From positions 62,001 through 126,000 of the forward strand of contig JAFZUX010000013.1 of NCBI GenBank assembly GCA_017618115.1: DNA of 64,000 bases, in the 5' to 3' direction. The notes beneath the pieces were generated by a model. That model was not told where the DNA came from. It ran no database searches and saw only the letters and a program-made list of their open reading frames with translations. Of this stretch, positions 43,675 to 53,925 are shown piece after piece (positions within the stretch are counted from its first letter, which is position 1; every line of letters begins with the position of its first letter). Origin of the DNA: Bacteroidales bacterium. Lineage in GTDB: Bacteria > Bacteroidota > Bacteroidia > Bacteroidales > UBA932. The translations under genes were made by a program, and so were the position numbers.

Positions 43675-45975
43675 ATGAAGGCGTTACTGAAGTATTCCCT
43701 GGTAGTTTTAATGCTGCTTGTTTCATCTTTCATCTATGCGGAGAACGGAATGAGTGATGACGGAAATCCATCGGGAAGAAAAAAGAAAAAAGTAAAGGTG
43801 GGATTGGTGCTGTGCGGCGGAGGTGCAAAGGGTGTGGCTCACATTGGAGTGATAAGAAAGTTGGAGGAGGTTGGCATCAGACCGGACGTAGTTGTGGGTA
43901 CGTCAATAGGTTCCCTGGTGGGAGGCCTTTACGCTATGGGGTATGATTCCAAACAGTTGGATACCATTGTCTCCAATGCAGATTGGAATTATCTGCTTTC
44001 TAATTCTGTGCAGCGTGCGGATGTAAGTTTCTCCAAGAAACTATCTGAAGAGAAGTACTTTATAAGCATTCCGTTTGGTGCTGATTTTAAGGAGCTGAGA
44101 GGAAGAAAGGAGGAGGAGAGTGCCGGCTCCATTCTTAAAAATTTCCCTAGCGGATTCTGCAACGGAAACAATGTGCTCAACCTTCTTAACGGCCTGGCTG
44201 TTGGGTATCAGGACTCTATAAGTTTTGACAAACTTCCTATTCCGTTTGCCTGCATTGCCACGGATCTCTCTACGGGAGACGAGGTTGTATTGGATCACGG
44301 CTACCTGCCTCTCTGTATGAGGGCAAGTATGTCTATTCCGGGCTTTTTCAATCCTGTAAAGATAGACGGTAAGGTGCTGGTAGACGGCGGAGTAGTAAAC
44401 AACTTCCCTGTGGATATTGCAAGAAAAATGGGGGCGGATATTGTAATAGGCGTGGACGTGCAGTCCGACCTTATTTCCGGGGATGAGTTGGAATCTCTGG
44501 ATGCAGTTCTGCTTCAGCTTATTAGCCTTATGGGTAACGAGAAGTTTTTGGAGAACAAAAAGGACGCGAATATTTATATAAAGCCGGATGTTTCAAAGTT
44601 TGGAACTATGAGTTTCAACAAGGAGGCCTGTGACACTCTGCTTGTTAACGGATACAAGGCGGCGGATGAGAAGAATGATGTGTTGGTGGCGCTTAAAAAA
44701 CTTCTTGGTGAGCAGAACGGAGCGGATGATACCGTGATAAAAGCCAGGAATATACAGGAATCTACATTCCACGTTACAAACATACTCTTTGAGGGTATAG
44801 ACCCTGAGGATGAGAGGTGGCTTATGAATCTCTCCGGCCTTAAGAAGAACAACATTATCTCCGGAAAAGAGATTAACCAGGCTATATCTCTCTTTAACGG
44901 AACGGACGCTTTCTCTCAGGTAACCTTCCTTCTCTCTGAGGATAAGGGAAATAACGGAGCTTATATTCTCAAGTTCTTCTTCAAACCGGCACCGTCCAAC
45001 GTAATCAGCATAGGTGCCCGTTATGATACTGAGGAGGCTGCGGCAATGCTGCTCCATTTGGGAATTAATGAGAACTCTTTGCACGGCGGAAGGGGTTCAA
45101 TCAATTTCCGTCTGGGATTCAATCCTAACGCCAACTTTGGTTACGGATATGTATTCCGCAATTTCCCGAGACTGGATGTGAACTACTACTTCAAAAAGAC
45201 GGACGTAAATATCTACAGCGACAAAGATTCCCGCAACAATATCAAGTTCATTTACAACGGTTTGGAGGCTGCCTTTGCAAACCTCAAATACTTCAGAACA
45301 TTTGACGCCCGCCTGGGTGTAAGACTGGATAACTACAAGTTTGTGAAGTTCTTGACAGAGATGGATAAGGAAGTTAATACAAAGGCAAAGAGCTATCTCT
45401 CCGTATTTACTGAGGCTCAGATGGATAACAGAGATGACCAGTCATTCCCAACCAACGGAATTCAGACAAAGGTGCGTGCCGCTTACTATATGTTGGGATT
45501 CCACGGCGGCTTCAAAGCCTTTGCCTCCATTTACGGAAACATTTCCGGAGTCTGGTCTCCTGCGGAAAAAGTTGCGGTGATACCTCAACTCTATGCCAGA
45601 ATCAACATCAAAAACAAGATGGAGTTTCCTTTCTATAACTATGTAGGAGGCTTGGAGGAAGGACGTTACGTAGATCACCAGATTCCGTTTGTAGGAATCA
45701 ACTACACCTCCGTCTTTGATAATTCACTCCTTGTTTTGAGAACGGATTTACGATACAACATAGCAAAGAAGCATTACGCATACGTTATGGCCAACTATCT
45801 GAGAAGCGGACACGAGGTTGACAATATGCTCAGTTTCAAACACTCCGGCTTCTGGGGTTTCGGGCTTCAGTACTCATATAGAACCAAGATTGGTCCGCTC
45901 AGTTTCAACATCCACTGGAGTGACTATAACAAAAAGAAGGTTGGCGCATACCTGAGTTTGGGATATTTCTTTTAG
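43675..45975 (+). CDS. Second patatin-like phospholipase with outer-membrane barrel (type Vd-like)
   Basis: The 766-residue product (from ATG 43675) has signal peptide MKALLKYSLVVLMLLVSSFI, patatin motifs GGGAKG and GTSIG (Ser nucleophile), and Asp in VDGGVVNNFP. A POTRA-like segment (FHVTNILFEGID) and an aromatic-rich barrel follow, ending GAYLSLGYFF. Alternative starts at 43639 and 43648 would overlap or abut rlmN but would add a polar leader to the signal peptide. It is distinct in sequence from the copy at 7878, so the two are paralogues. It may act on membrane lipids during outer-membrane remodelling or secretion. Confidence 0.88.
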   Translation: MKALLKYSLVVLMLLVSSFIYAENGMSDDGNPSGRKKKKVKVGLVLCGGGAKGVAHIGVIRKLEEVGIRPDVVVGTSIGSLVGGLYAMGYDSKQLDTIVSNADWNYLLSNSVQRADVSFSKKLSEEKYFISIPFGADFKELRGRKEEESAGSILKNFPSGFCNGNNVLNLLNGLAVGYQDSISFDKLPIPFACIATDLSTGDEVVLDHGYLPLCMRASMSIPGFFNPVKIDGKVLVDGGVVNNFPVDIARKMGADIVIGVDVQSDLISGDELESLDAVLLQLISLMGNEKFLENKKDANIYIKPDVSKFGTMSFNKEACDTLLVNGYKAADEKNDVLVALKKLLGEQNGADDTVIKARNIQESTFHVTNILFEGIDPEDERWLMNLSGLKKNNIISGKEINQAISLFNGTDAFSQVTFLLSEDKGNNGAYILKFFFKPAPSNVISIGARYDTEEAAAMLLHLGINENSLHGGRGSINFRLGFNPNANFGYGYVFRNFPRLDVNYYFKKTDVNIYSDKDSRNNIKFIYNGLEAAFANLKYFRTFDARLGVRLDNYKFVKFLTEMDKEVNTKAKSYLSVFTEAQMDNRDDQSFPTNGIQTKVRAAYYMLGFHGGFKAFASIYGNISGVWSPAEKVAVIPQLYARINIKNKMEFPFYNYVGGLEEGRYVDHQIPFVGINYTSVFDNSLLVLRTDLRYNIAKKHYAYVMANYLRSGHEVDNMLSFKHSGFWGFGLQYSYRTKIGPLSFNIHWSDYNKKKVGAYLSLGYFF

Positions 45976-45984
45976 TAGATTGTA

Positions 45985-46473
45985 ATGGATCTTAAGCAGG
46001 CAAAGAACAGACTTATGACCGAGTGTTCTCAGCGGGAACTCTCGGAAAAACAGGCCTTTGCAAAGTTGGAGAAATGGGTTGGCGAGGAGTCTTCCAGGAA
46101 GGATTTGGAGAAAATCATCGGGGAGTTGAAAGAGGAGAAGTATATAGATGATGCTCGCTTTGCAGAGTGCTACGTAAGAGACAAGGTGAGGTTTTCCGGT
46201 TGGGGGCCTGTGAAGATAATGATGAAACTAAATGAGGCGGGGGTGAAAAGAGAGGTTGGAGGGGAGTCCATCGAGAGAGAGAAAGAACTGATAGAAAGCA
46301 AGTTAAAAAGTATACTCGCTGCAAAGAAGAAGGAGATAGAGAGAAAGTTCAGCAAAAAGGAGAATGAAGATGAGCGCACGCTGAAGCTGAAAAAGAGGGC
46401 GGCCCTTTACTCCTTTGCTCAACAGAGAGGATATACTTACGATATGATTCAGAAAATAGAAAAAGAGTTATAA
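45985..46473 (+). CDS. recX: Regulatory protein RecX
   Basis: A 162-residue, helix-rich protein with RecX-type repeats (KYIDDARFAECYVRDKVRFS; GYTYDMIQKIEKEL). RecX inhibits RecA filament growth. It lies nine bases after the patatin gene and one base before the GH84 gene, in an operon with no clear functional link to recA, which is 3.5 kb away on the opposite strand. Confidence 0.85.
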   Translation: MDLKQAKNRLMTECSQRELSEKQAFAKLEKWVGEESSRKDLEKIIGELKEEKYIDDARFAECYVRDKVRFSGWGPVKIMMKLNEAGVKREVGGESIEREKELIESKLKSILAAKKKEIERKFSKKENEDERTLKLKKRAALYSFAQQRGYTYDMIQKIEKEL

Positions 46474-46474
46474 T

Positions 46475-48361
46475 ATGAAGAATAAATGTTTGATTTTTAC
46501 GCTGTTACTACTTATGACGGGTTCGGTTTCCTTTGCACAGTATAACATCTATCCTAAGGTTAAAGAGCAGTTGGTGATTGATATAAATGTCTCATTCTCA
46601 GAGAAAGTATTCATCTATGCGGAGAAGGGGATAGATGACGTTACTATTGAGAGAGCCAGGCAAATTCTCTCTGAGCATGGGCTGAAACCGGAAGTTGCCA
46701 AAGGTAATATAAATAGCGGCTGTTCAGGTATTTTCCTGGGTATCAACTCTTCACACGGAGTGGCAGACAGGAATCTTTTTAACTACCCTCCTCTTTCAGA
46801 CAGATCTGTTTTTAATCTCGATAAATATGACCGCCACATTCTCTCTTTTGTACCGGATAAATTTGCTCAGGTGGTGATTGTGGGAGAGAATACGGATGCA
46901 GTCTTCTGCGCTCTTGCTTCATTGGAGCAGATACTGGATAACGGTACTTCTGACCTTCAGTGCGTTACCATTTACGACTATGCGGACGTTAAGGAGAGAG
47001 GTATCATAGAGGGCTATTACGGAGTGCCTTACAGCGCTGAGGTTACGAAGGATCTCTTCCGTTTTATGGCCCGCTACAAGATGAATACCTATATGTACGG
47101 AGCAAAGTCTGACTCCTACCACTCCCGCTATTGGGCTGAGCCTTATCCTGTTGAGATAACCGAGCATCAGAAAAAGATTGGCTATCTGACTCAGGATATG
47201 ATGAAGGATATTGCAGAGACCGCTACGGCAAACAAGGTCAATTTCATTTGGGCAATCCATCCGGGCAAGGCCTTTGCAGACCCTGAGAATAAGGAGGTTA
47301 TTGATAAGATAATGAACAAGTTCCACTCCATGTACAAGTTGGGAGTAAGGGAGTTCGGAGTATTTGTGGATGATGTTGGAGTTCCTTCCGAAGAGAACAT
47401 TATGGCTCTTTGTGCGGATAATCTTACCAAACTCCAGAACAGGGTTGATGAGACTTGGAACAAACCTCTGCATTATGTTCCTCAACTCTATGCATTCTCC
47501 TGGGTGTCTGAAGAGAAGGCTAAGAAGTTTTTTGAATCACTCAGCTCTACTCCAGAGAAAGTAAATATCTACATTACAGGTTGTAACGTGTGGTCAGTTC
47601 CAAACAATCAAGACCTTAAGACGGTGGAGAACTGGCTGGGCAGAAAGGTGAGCTGGTGGTGGAACTACCCTTGCAATGACCAGGATATGACCAAGATATT
47701 TACTGCAGATACCTACACCAACTTCAGAGATGAGACTCATATTCTCAATCTGTCCAGATTGGAGGAAAACCTGGAGGGGGCAAACACCGTAATTATCAAC
47801 CCAATGCAGCAGGGTGAACTCTCCAAGATTCCTCTCTTTGGAGTGGCCTGCTACACCTGGAACAACTCGGATTTCAATAACGATAAAAACTGGATTGCGG
47901 CAACGGAGGCGGTGCTGGGTCCTTTGGCTGCAGATTTCCGCCGTGCGGCTCCTTGTTTAAGATATTATGATAAGGATGCATTTGGCTATCTTGTAGAGCG
48001 TTACAAGCAATCCGTAAAGAGAGGAAAGCCTGCTCCCGGAGCGTTGCTTGAGGAACTTACTGCCGTTAACAATGCTTGTATTTCTCTTCTTGCTTTGGAG
48101 AAATCCAAGAGTGAAAGTGACAGATTGTTTTATGAGGATTTGCGTCCGTGGCTTCTGAAACTCAAGGCAATGACAGGGGAGGCAATTGGACTTCTGAAGG
48201 GAGAGAATCCTTCACCGGTTGATTACAAGAGTAGTGAGTTCAAGTTTGAAATCCTTGGCGGAATGGGTGAGCATATATCTCTGGCTGAGAGATATGCGGA
48301 GCCATCCAACGAGGTTCTGATGCCGTTTATTGAGTGGCTCAGAAATGAAAATAATAAGTAA
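46475..48361 (+). CDS. GH84 beta-N-acetylglucosaminidase (O-GlcNAcase-type)
   Basis: A 628-residue secreted enzyme: signal peptide (ending SFAQ, residue ~22), an N-terminal GH84 support domain, then the catalytic barrel with RGIIEGYYG, YMYGAKSDSYH and the paired catalytic Asp299-Asp300 in FVDDVG. It removes N-acetylglucosamine by substrate-assisted catalysis, from mucin-type or O-GlcNAc substrates. This is the clearest sign of host- or mucin-glycan use in the window. It is one base downstream of recX. Confidence 0.92.
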   Translation: MKNKCLIFTLLLLMTGSVSFAQYNIYPKVKEQLVIDINVSFSEKVFIYAEKGIDDVTIERARQILSEHGLKPEVAKGNINSGCSGIFLGINSSHGVADRNLFNYPPLSDRSVFNLDKYDRHILSFVPDKFAQVVIVGENTDAVFCALASLEQILDNGTSDLQCVTIYDYADVKERGIIEGYYGVPYSAEVTKDLFRFMARYKMNTYMYGAKSDSYHSRYWAEPYPVEITEHQKKIGYLTQDMMKDIAETATANKVNFIWAIHPGKAFADPENKEVIDKIMNKFHSMYKLGVREFGVFVDDVGVPSEENIMALCADNLTKLQNRVDETWNKPLHYVPQLYAFSWVSEEKAKKFFESLSSTPEKVNIYITGCNVWSVPNNQDLKTVENWLGRKVSWWWNYPCNDQDMTKIFTADTYTNFRDETHILNLSRLEENLEGANTVIINPMQQGELSKIPLFGVACYTWNNSDFNNDKNWIAATEAVLGPLAADFRRAAPCLRYYDKDAFGYLVERYKQSVKRGKPAPGALLEELTAVNNACISLLALEKSKSESDRLFYEDLRPWLLKLKAMTGEAIGLLKGENPSPVDYKSSEFKFEILGGMGEHISLAERYAEPSNEVLMPFIEWLRNENNK

Positions 48362-48384
48362 TTTTGTAGAGAAAAATTTGATAT

Positions 48385-48864
48385 ATGAGGATTACAAAAG
48401 AAGACAGAGAGTTTATGCGTGAGGCTATCCGTCTGGCTACGGAGAGCGTAAAGAACGGAGGCGGTCCATTCGGTGCCGTAATTGTAAAGGATGGAAAGCT
48501 TGTTGCCGGTGCCTCCAACAGCGTAACAATAGATAACGATCCTACCGCTCACGCAGAGGTAAATGCAATACGCAAGGCCTGCAAAGCCCTTAATACATTT
48601 GATCTTACGGGTTGTATACTATACACCTCCTGCGAGCCTTGTCCTATGTGTCTCTCTGCAATTTACTGGGCGCACATTCGCAGAGTTTACTACGGCAACA
48701 CACGTAAAGATGCCGCAGATATAGACTTTGCAGATGACTTCATCTATCAGGAGTTGGAGAAGATGGTGCATGACCGTTCAATCCCGCTCATCCCTCTTTT
48801 GAGAGACGAGGCTTTGGATTCCTTCCAGCTTTGGAATCAGAAGACAGATAAGGTTGAATACTAG
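48385..48864 (+). CDS. guaD: Guanine deaminase / nucleoside deaminase (GuaD-type)
   Basis: A 159-residue zinc deaminase with HAE (56-58) and PCPMC (85-89), and a C-terminal region matching Bacillus GuaD, including the ending KVEY. It converts guanine to xanthine. It overlaps the convergent phospholipase gene by four bases. Confidence 0.85.
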   Translation: MRITKEDREFMREAIRLATESVKNGGGPFGAVIVKDGKLVAGASNSVTIDNDPTAHAEVNAIRKACKALNTFDLTGCILYTSCEPCPMCLSAIYWAHIRRVYYGNTRKDAADIDFADDFIYQELEKMVHDRSIPLIPLLRDEALDSFQLWNQKTDKVEY

Positions 48865-49667
48865 TGTATTCCGGTAGGGTGCTTAAGCTCCAGTGCAAAA
48901 CCTGCACGGATAAATGACTGATATCTCCAATATTCTAGGAGAGTCTCAACATATCCCATTCTGTACTGCACAAACAGAGAAGGAAGAAAACTTCCCTTGT
49001 TTGACAATCTGTAGTAAGCGCTGAATTCCCAGTTGTAGTTTCTGAAACAGTGTGAAGGGTTTACGGAAGCGGTGAAACTCAGGCGGTTGTCTGAGGTGCG
49101 CACCGTTGCCCAACCCTGCATTATTCCTCTGTAACGGATATAATTTTTCTGATAGTCAGTTCTCTCCCACCAGCCGTACCATACCTTGCCTCCAAATTGG
49201 AGATTCTTCTGCGGGGTGTAGATTGCCTGAGCGGAAAAGAGGTTTATGCTTCTGGAGTCGTTGTCTATTTTTCCGTTGGATTCATGGCCGAACTCAAAGA
49301 TCATATCCACCTTTGGATTCAGATACCAGGCAACTGCAACTGTTGGATTATAAGAGGTTTCCAAAAGCGGAGAGGAGACGTCGTATGCGTTCCAGAGGGT
49401 CTTCTGAGTGTATGTTCCAAGAAGATCCACATCATCACTTATGCGCCAAAGTCTCAGTGCAACAGAGAGTTGTATGCGTACATCCGCGGTGTGTTTGTTC
49501 AGATCATGCATAGGGGAGAAACCGGTTGCAGCATAGGTTTCTCTAAAGAGGCCAAAGAGCGGCAGCTTCTCTTTCTGAGGGCTGTCATAATATGGCTCAT
49601 CTTGCTGAGCCGCTGCAACTGAGAAGGTTGCAGCAGCCATAATCAGCAATATGAATAATCTTTTCAT
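48861..49667 (-). CDS. Outer-membrane phospholipase A (OMPLA/PldA-like)
   Basis: The 268-residue product from ATG 49667 has a signal peptide (ending VAAAQ) and a barrel carrying the OMPLA catalytic pattern HESNGKIDNDSRSIN. His128, Ser130 and Asn142 are spaced as in E. coli H142/S144/N156. It should hydrolyse phospholipids that reach the outer leaflet. The start at 49667 is chosen over 49706 because the signal peptide begins there. It follows the fumarase stop by one base. Confidence 0.88.
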   Translation of the reverse strand: MKRLFILLIMAAATFSVAAAQQDEPYYDSPQKEKLPLFGLFRETYAATGFSPMHDLNKHTADVRIQLSVALRLWRISDDVDLLGTYTQKTLWNAYDVSSPLLETSYNPTVAVAWYLNPKVDMIFEFGHESNGKIDNDSRSINLFSAQAIYTPQKNLQFGGKVWYGWWERTDYQKNYIRYRGIMQGWATVRTSDNRLSFTASVNPSHCFRNYNWEFSAYYRLSNKGSFLPSLFVQYRMGYVETLLEYWRYQSFIRAGFALELKHPTGIH

Positions 49668-49668
49668 T

Positions 49669-51291
49669 CTACTTGAACTTAGCAAAGAAGTCATTACCCT
49701 TATCATCTACAAGTATGAAAGCAGGGAAGTTCTCCACTTCAATCTTCCAGATAGCCTCCATTCCAAGTTCCGGATACTCAACGCACTCTATGCTGCGAAT
49801 AGAGCTCTGAGAGAGTACTGCAGCCACGCCGCCGATTGTACCCAGGTAGAAGCCGCCGTGTTTGTGGCAAGCGTCCGTAACCTGCTGAGTACGGTTACCT
49901 TTGGCTATCATTACCAATGAGGCGCCATGACTCTGGAATTCATCTACATACGGATCCATACGGTTGGCAGTTGTAGGACCCATAGAGCCGCAAGGGTACC
50001 CCTCAGGGGTTTTGGCAGGGCCGGCGTAGAGGATAGGATGATTCTTAAAGTAAGCAGGCATCTCTTCTCCTGCATCCAGGCGGGCCTTGAGTTTGGCGTG
50101 GGCAATATCGCGAGCTACTATAATGGTACCCTTCAGGTTTACGCGGGTGCCTACGTTGTATTTGGTAAGCTCTTTTCTAACGGCGTCAATGCCATTGTTC
50201 AAATCTATCTCTATACCGTTAGGGCCTTCTCCAGGACGGCGATACTCCTCAGGAATGAGTTCGGAAGGGTTGGAGTCCATCTTCTCAATCCATACGCCGT
50301 CTGCATTGATTTTACTCTTGATGTTGCGGTCTGCACTGCAGCTTACTCCCATACCTATAGGGCAGCTTGCTCCGTGACGAGGCAGGCGAACTACGCGGAT
50401 GTCATGGGCCAGGTATTTGCCGCCGAACTGAGCACCCAGGCCAATCTTCTGAGCCTCTTTCAAAAGCTTCTCTTCCAGGTCAATATCTCTGAATGCGCGG
50501 CCCGTTTCATCTCCTGTGGTAGGAAGATTGTCGTAGAACTTGATGCTGGCAAGCTTTACGGTAAGCAGGTTCTTCTCTGCTGATGTACCGCCGATTACAA
50601 AGGCAATATGGTAAGGAGGGCAGGCTGCAGTTCCCAGAGTCTTCATCTTCTCAACCAGGAAAGGAAGCAGGGTGCCTTCGTTCTGGATGGTGGCCTTAGT
50701 CATAGGGTAGAAGTAGGTCTTGTTTGCACTTCCTCCTCCCTTTGCCACCATAACAAAGCGGTATTCATCTCCCTGAACAGCCTCAATATCAATCTGTGCA
50801 GGCAGGTTGCATTTGGTGTTAACCTCGTCATACATATTCAGCGGAGCGTTCTGGCTGTAACGCAGATTCTCCTGAGTATAAGTGTTGTAAACACCGCGGC
50901 TCAGAGCCTCTTCATCCTCAAAATTTGTCCAGACTCTCTGACCCTTTTCTCCGTGGATAATGGCGGTGCCGGTATCCTGGCAGAAGGGGAGTATGCCCTT
51001 TACGGAAGTCTCTGCATTGCGCAAAAACTGAAGAGCTACATACTTGTCATTATCAGATGCTTCCGGGTCTGAGAGTATCTTTGCCACCTGCTCGTTGTGA
51101 GAGCGGCGCAGCATGAACTGACAATCGTGGAAACTCTGCTGAGCAATCAGCGTGAGCGCCTCAGGGCTCACCTTTAAGATTTTCTGCCCTTCGAATTCAC
51201 CGCAACTTACCAGTTTCTCTGAGCCTGGAATTTTGTAATATTCAGTGGTGTCCTCACCAAGCTGAAACATAGGTTCATATTTGTATGCCAT
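49669..51291 (-). CDS. Class I fumarate hydratase (Fe-S type)
   Basis: A 540-residue single-chain class I fumarase. The Fe-S ligands and core blocks are visible: [25 protein letters not shown], and a C-terminal domain with [12 protein letters not shown]. It interconverts fumarate and malate in the reductive or oxidative branch of the TCA cycle, important for succinate production in Bacteroidales. It is in a run of minus-strand genes after prfB. Confidence 0.95.
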   Translation of the reverse strand: MAYKYEPMFQLGEDTTEYYKIPGSEKLVSCGEFEGQKILKVSPEALTLIAQQSFHDCQFMLRRSHNEQVAKILSDPEASDNDKYVALQFLRNAETSVKGILPFCQDTGTAIIHGEKGQRVWTNFEDEEALSRGVYNTYTQENLRYSQNAPLNMYDEVNTKCNLPAQIDIEAVQGDEYRFVMVAKGGGSANKTYFYPMTKATIQNEGTLLPFLVEKMKTLGTAACPPYHIAFVIGGTSAEKNLLTVKLASIKFYDNLPTTGDETGRAFRDIDLEEKLLKEAQKIGLGAQFGGKYLAHDIRVVRLPRHGASCPIGMGVSCSADRNIKSKINADGVWIEKMDSNPSELIPEEYRRPGEGPNGIEIDLNNGIDAVRKELTKYNVGTRVNLKGTIIVARDIAHAKLKARLDAGEEMPAYFKNHPILYAGPAKTPEGYPCGSMGPTTANRMDPYVDEFQSHGASLVMIAKGNRTQQVTDACHKHGGFYLGTIGGVAAVLSQSSIRSIECVEYPELGMEAIWKIEVENFPAFILVDDKGNDFFAKFK

Positions 51292-51310
51292 AACTTTATT
51301 GTTTGTTTAC

Positions 51311-52391
51311 TTATTCTAAATCTAACTCTTTGTCTCCGCGTTTGACGCCCATTAAAAAGGCCTTCATGAACTCGTTCAGGTCTCCGTCCAGAACTCCCTG
51401 GGTATCTGCGGTTTCATAACCCGTCCTTAGGTCTTTTACCATCTTGTAAGGATGGAGCACGTAACTTCTAATCTGGCTTCCCCACTCAATTCTCTTCTTC
51501 TGTCCCTCAAGTTCCGCCTGCTTCTCTCTCTTCTTCTGAAGTTCAAGTTCATATAGGTGTGACTTCAATATTCTCAGAGCGTTCTGACGGTTATCCAGTT
51601 GCGAGCGTGTCTCCGTATTCTCCACAACGATTCCGGTAGGGATGTGCTTAACTCTTACACCCGTCTCAACTTTGTTCACGTTCTGCCCGCCGGCACCTGA
51701 AGAACGGAAGGTGTCCCACTCCAGATCCGCCGGATTTATTACAATCTCAATGCTCTCATCTACAAGCGGATATACAAAAACAGAGGAGAAGGTTGTCTGC
51801 CTTTTCCCTTGAGCGTTGTATGGCGAAATTCTTACCAGACGGTGTACGCCGTTCTCCGCCTTAAGATAACCGTAAGCGTAATCTCCTTCTATCTGCAGAG
51901 TTGCAGACTTTATTCCCGCCTCGTCTCCCTCCAGCAAATCTGTAACGGTAACCTTGTAGCCGTTTCTCTCACCCCACCTCGAGTACATCCTCATAAGCAT
52001 TGAACTCCAGTCATTTGACTCAGTTCCGCCTGCACCGGAATTTATCTTAACCAGCGCACCGAGGTTGTCTCCCTCCTGGGAGAGCATGCTCTTAAACTCT
52101 ATGTCTTCCAGATTTTTCTCAAGTTCACTCTCCGCCTCTAAAATCTCCTCTTCAGAGGCCTCCATCTCTCTCAGAACCTGCAAGTCTTCCCAACCGCTTG
52201 AGAGTGAATCCAACTGTTTGACCCAATACTTTAATCCCGATAGCTTTTTAACAAAAGCCTCAGCCTCTCTGGCGTTATCCCAAAACCCCGGGGAGGCTGC
52301 AACTTTCTCCTGTTCAGCTATTTGACGGACTTTTCCGTCATAGTCAAAGAGACCTCCTTAACGCAGCCAGGCGTTCCTTAAAGTTCTCCAT
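51311..52391 (-). CDS. prfB: Peptide chain release factor 2, with programmed +1 frameshift
   Basis: Two frames join at a classic RF2 recoding site. The zero frame starts at ATG 52391 (MENFKERLAALRRSL) and meets TGA at 52346-52344 after CTT, preceded by AGGAGG (52358-52353). Skipping T 52346 continues as GAC TAT GAC into the long frame to 51311, giving ~359 residues. The product has GGQ (SSGAGGQNVNK) and reads SPY in place of the RF2 SPF recognition tripeptide. It releases chains at UGA and UAA. High RF2 ends translation at the early UGA; low RF2 permits the shift. Confidence 0.93.
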
Positions 52392-52420
52392 ATAGATCTA
52401 ACTCTAATAATATCAATTTG

Positions 52421-53491
52421 TTACCAGCTACCGCCTGCACCGCCTCCGGAGAAGCCTCCTCCTCCAAAGCCTCCGAATCCTCCTCCGAGTCCGCCGCCGC
52501 CCCAGGAACTTCCGCCGCTTCTGCCAAACCCTCCTCTGGAGAGTGAACTTGCCATATTGCCTGCTACATAGCCGGTTGTGAAGTCGCTAACCCTGTGGTT
52601 ACCGCTTCCCATATTGTTGTTTTTCTTGTGTTTGCGGATAACGAGCCAGATGATAAAGAGCATAAGGAGGAACTTGAAGATGAACAAGCCGTCACCCTCC
52701 TCCTTGTTTGCGAACTCGTCTGAAGAGATCTCTCCGCTGGCTACAGGGAATATGATGTTGAGCGCATCGTTAATTCCGTTGTAGTAGTCATTATTCTTGA
52801 ATGCCGGAATGATTCTCAGTTCTACGATTCTCTTTGTAAAGGCGTCTGTAAGAACAGATTGCAAGCCCGTACCCACTGCAATAAAGACCTCTCCTCCCTC
52901 ATCTGCAACCTTAGGTTTTACAAGCAGTACAACTCCGTTGTCCAGGCTCTTCTGACCAACTCCCCACTCTCTTCCAATCTTAAGAGCGGCCTCGCTTCTG
53001 GTAAGTCCGTAAAGAGTTGGAAGTATTACGATTGCTACCTGGTTGGAGGTCTTGTTTGCAAACTCGTTGCAACGGATTGTCAGAAGATCCTGCTGCTCCT
53101 GGGTAAGAATACCGGTGAAGTCATTTACAAGATGAGGCGGATTTGGCTGGGACGGAATGGTTCCGCCAATCTCACGAGCTCTGCTTAGAGCCTGCTCCGC
53201 ATTCTTAAGACACTCTTCTGAAACGGGAACGTAATTCTCTGTAGGTAAGGCGCTTCCCCAGGAGGTCTCGGTTACCTGTCCGGTCTCGCTTCTTTTAACC
53301 GCATCCTGCAGAGTGCGCTCCGCAGCCAGACGGGAAATGTTGTTCAGAGAGTCCAACCTCTTCTGGTTCATAGGGTTAAACTCCTGCAGAATCTTTCCTC
53401 CAGGAATGACGGTATTCTGAGCAGCCGCATAACCTGCAGATATGCAGGAGATAACTATGCAAAGCAGAATATTTCTCAATCTATTTTCCAT
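52421..53491 (-). CDS. TPM-domain (YgcG-like) membrane protein with Gly-rich tail
   Basis: The 356-residue product has a signal peptide, a Pro/Ser-rich segment and a TPM domain (VNDFTGILTQEQQDLLTIRC; GLTRSEAALKIGREWGVGQK). One TM helix follows (FLLMLFIIWLVI), then a C-terminal GGG/GGF-rich tail. TPM proteins occur next to lemA and may be periplasmic phosphatases or assembly factors. It overlaps the upstream TPM gene by 11 bases when started at 53491. Confidence 0.82.
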   Translation of the reverse strand: MENRLRNILLCIVISCISAGYAAAQNTVIPGGKILQEFNPMNQKRLDSLNNISRLAAERTLQDAVKRSETGQVTETSWGSALPTENYVPVSEECLKNAEQALSRAREIGGTIPSQPNPPHLVNDFTGILTQEQQDLLTIRCNEFANKTSNQVAIVILPTLYGLTRSEAALKIGREWGVGQKSLDNGVVLLVKPKVADEGGEVFIAVGTGLQSVLTDAFTKRIVELRIIPAFKNNDYYNGINDALNIIFPVASGEISSDEFANKEEGDGLFIFKFLLMLFIIWLVIRKHKKNNNMGSGNHRVSDFTTGYVAGNMASSLSRGGFGRSGGSSWGGGGLGGGFGGFGGGGFSGGGAGGSW

Positions 53492-53924
53492 AAGAAATCT
53501 CATCCGGCTGTTCGTTAACGTCATCTGTCTGATATGGGAATTTCTCCTTTAAGAGTTCTCCCGTTTCCAAAACCGCAGTCTCAATTCCTCCTATTATCTC
53601 TCCGGAGATGAAGTTGTTACGCATCTTCTCCTTAATTGAATCCCAGAAGTTTTCCGGAATGACGCTGTTGATACCAACGTCTCCTATAATGGCAAACTTC
53701 CTGGATTTGAGTGAGACATAGATTAAGACTCCGTTCCTTTGGGCGGTATTGAACATTCCTATTGCATTGAACAGGAATATGGCACGTGCAATGGGATCTC
53801 CGCCCTCACATTCGGTCTCCACGTGCACGCGAATCTCACCGGAAGTATTCTTCTCCGCCTTTTTAATGGCGGAGACAATCTTCCTCTCTTCTGTTCTTTT
53901 TAGGATTTTACGTCTGAAGAACAT
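53481..53924 (-). CDS. Second TPM-domain protein
   Basis: A 147-residue protein mainly comprising a TPM domain (SGEIRVHVETECEGGDPIAR; KFAIIGDVGINSVIP) with no clear signal peptide. Its ATG lies one base after the lemA stop, so it is translationally linked to lemA. The pair of TPM genes behind lemA is a recurring arrangement. Confidence 0.82.
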   Translation of the reverse strand: MFFRRKILKRTEERKIVSAIKKAEKNTSGEIRVHVETECEGGDPIARAIFLFNAIGMFNTAQRNGVLIYVSLKSRKFAIIGDVGINSVIPENFWDSIKEKMRNNFISGEIIGGIETAVLETGELLKEKFPYQTDDVNEQPDEISYGK

Positions 53925-53925
53925 A

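Noticed and set aside
49927-50583. Plus-strand frame of 218 codons opposite fumarase
   Set aside because: Antisense to a conserved class I fumarase; no motif or start signal.
52344-52346. prfB as broken by a stop codon or sequencing error
   Set aside because: AGGAGG-TCT-CTT-TGA-C is the known RF2 recoding signal, so the stop is programmed.
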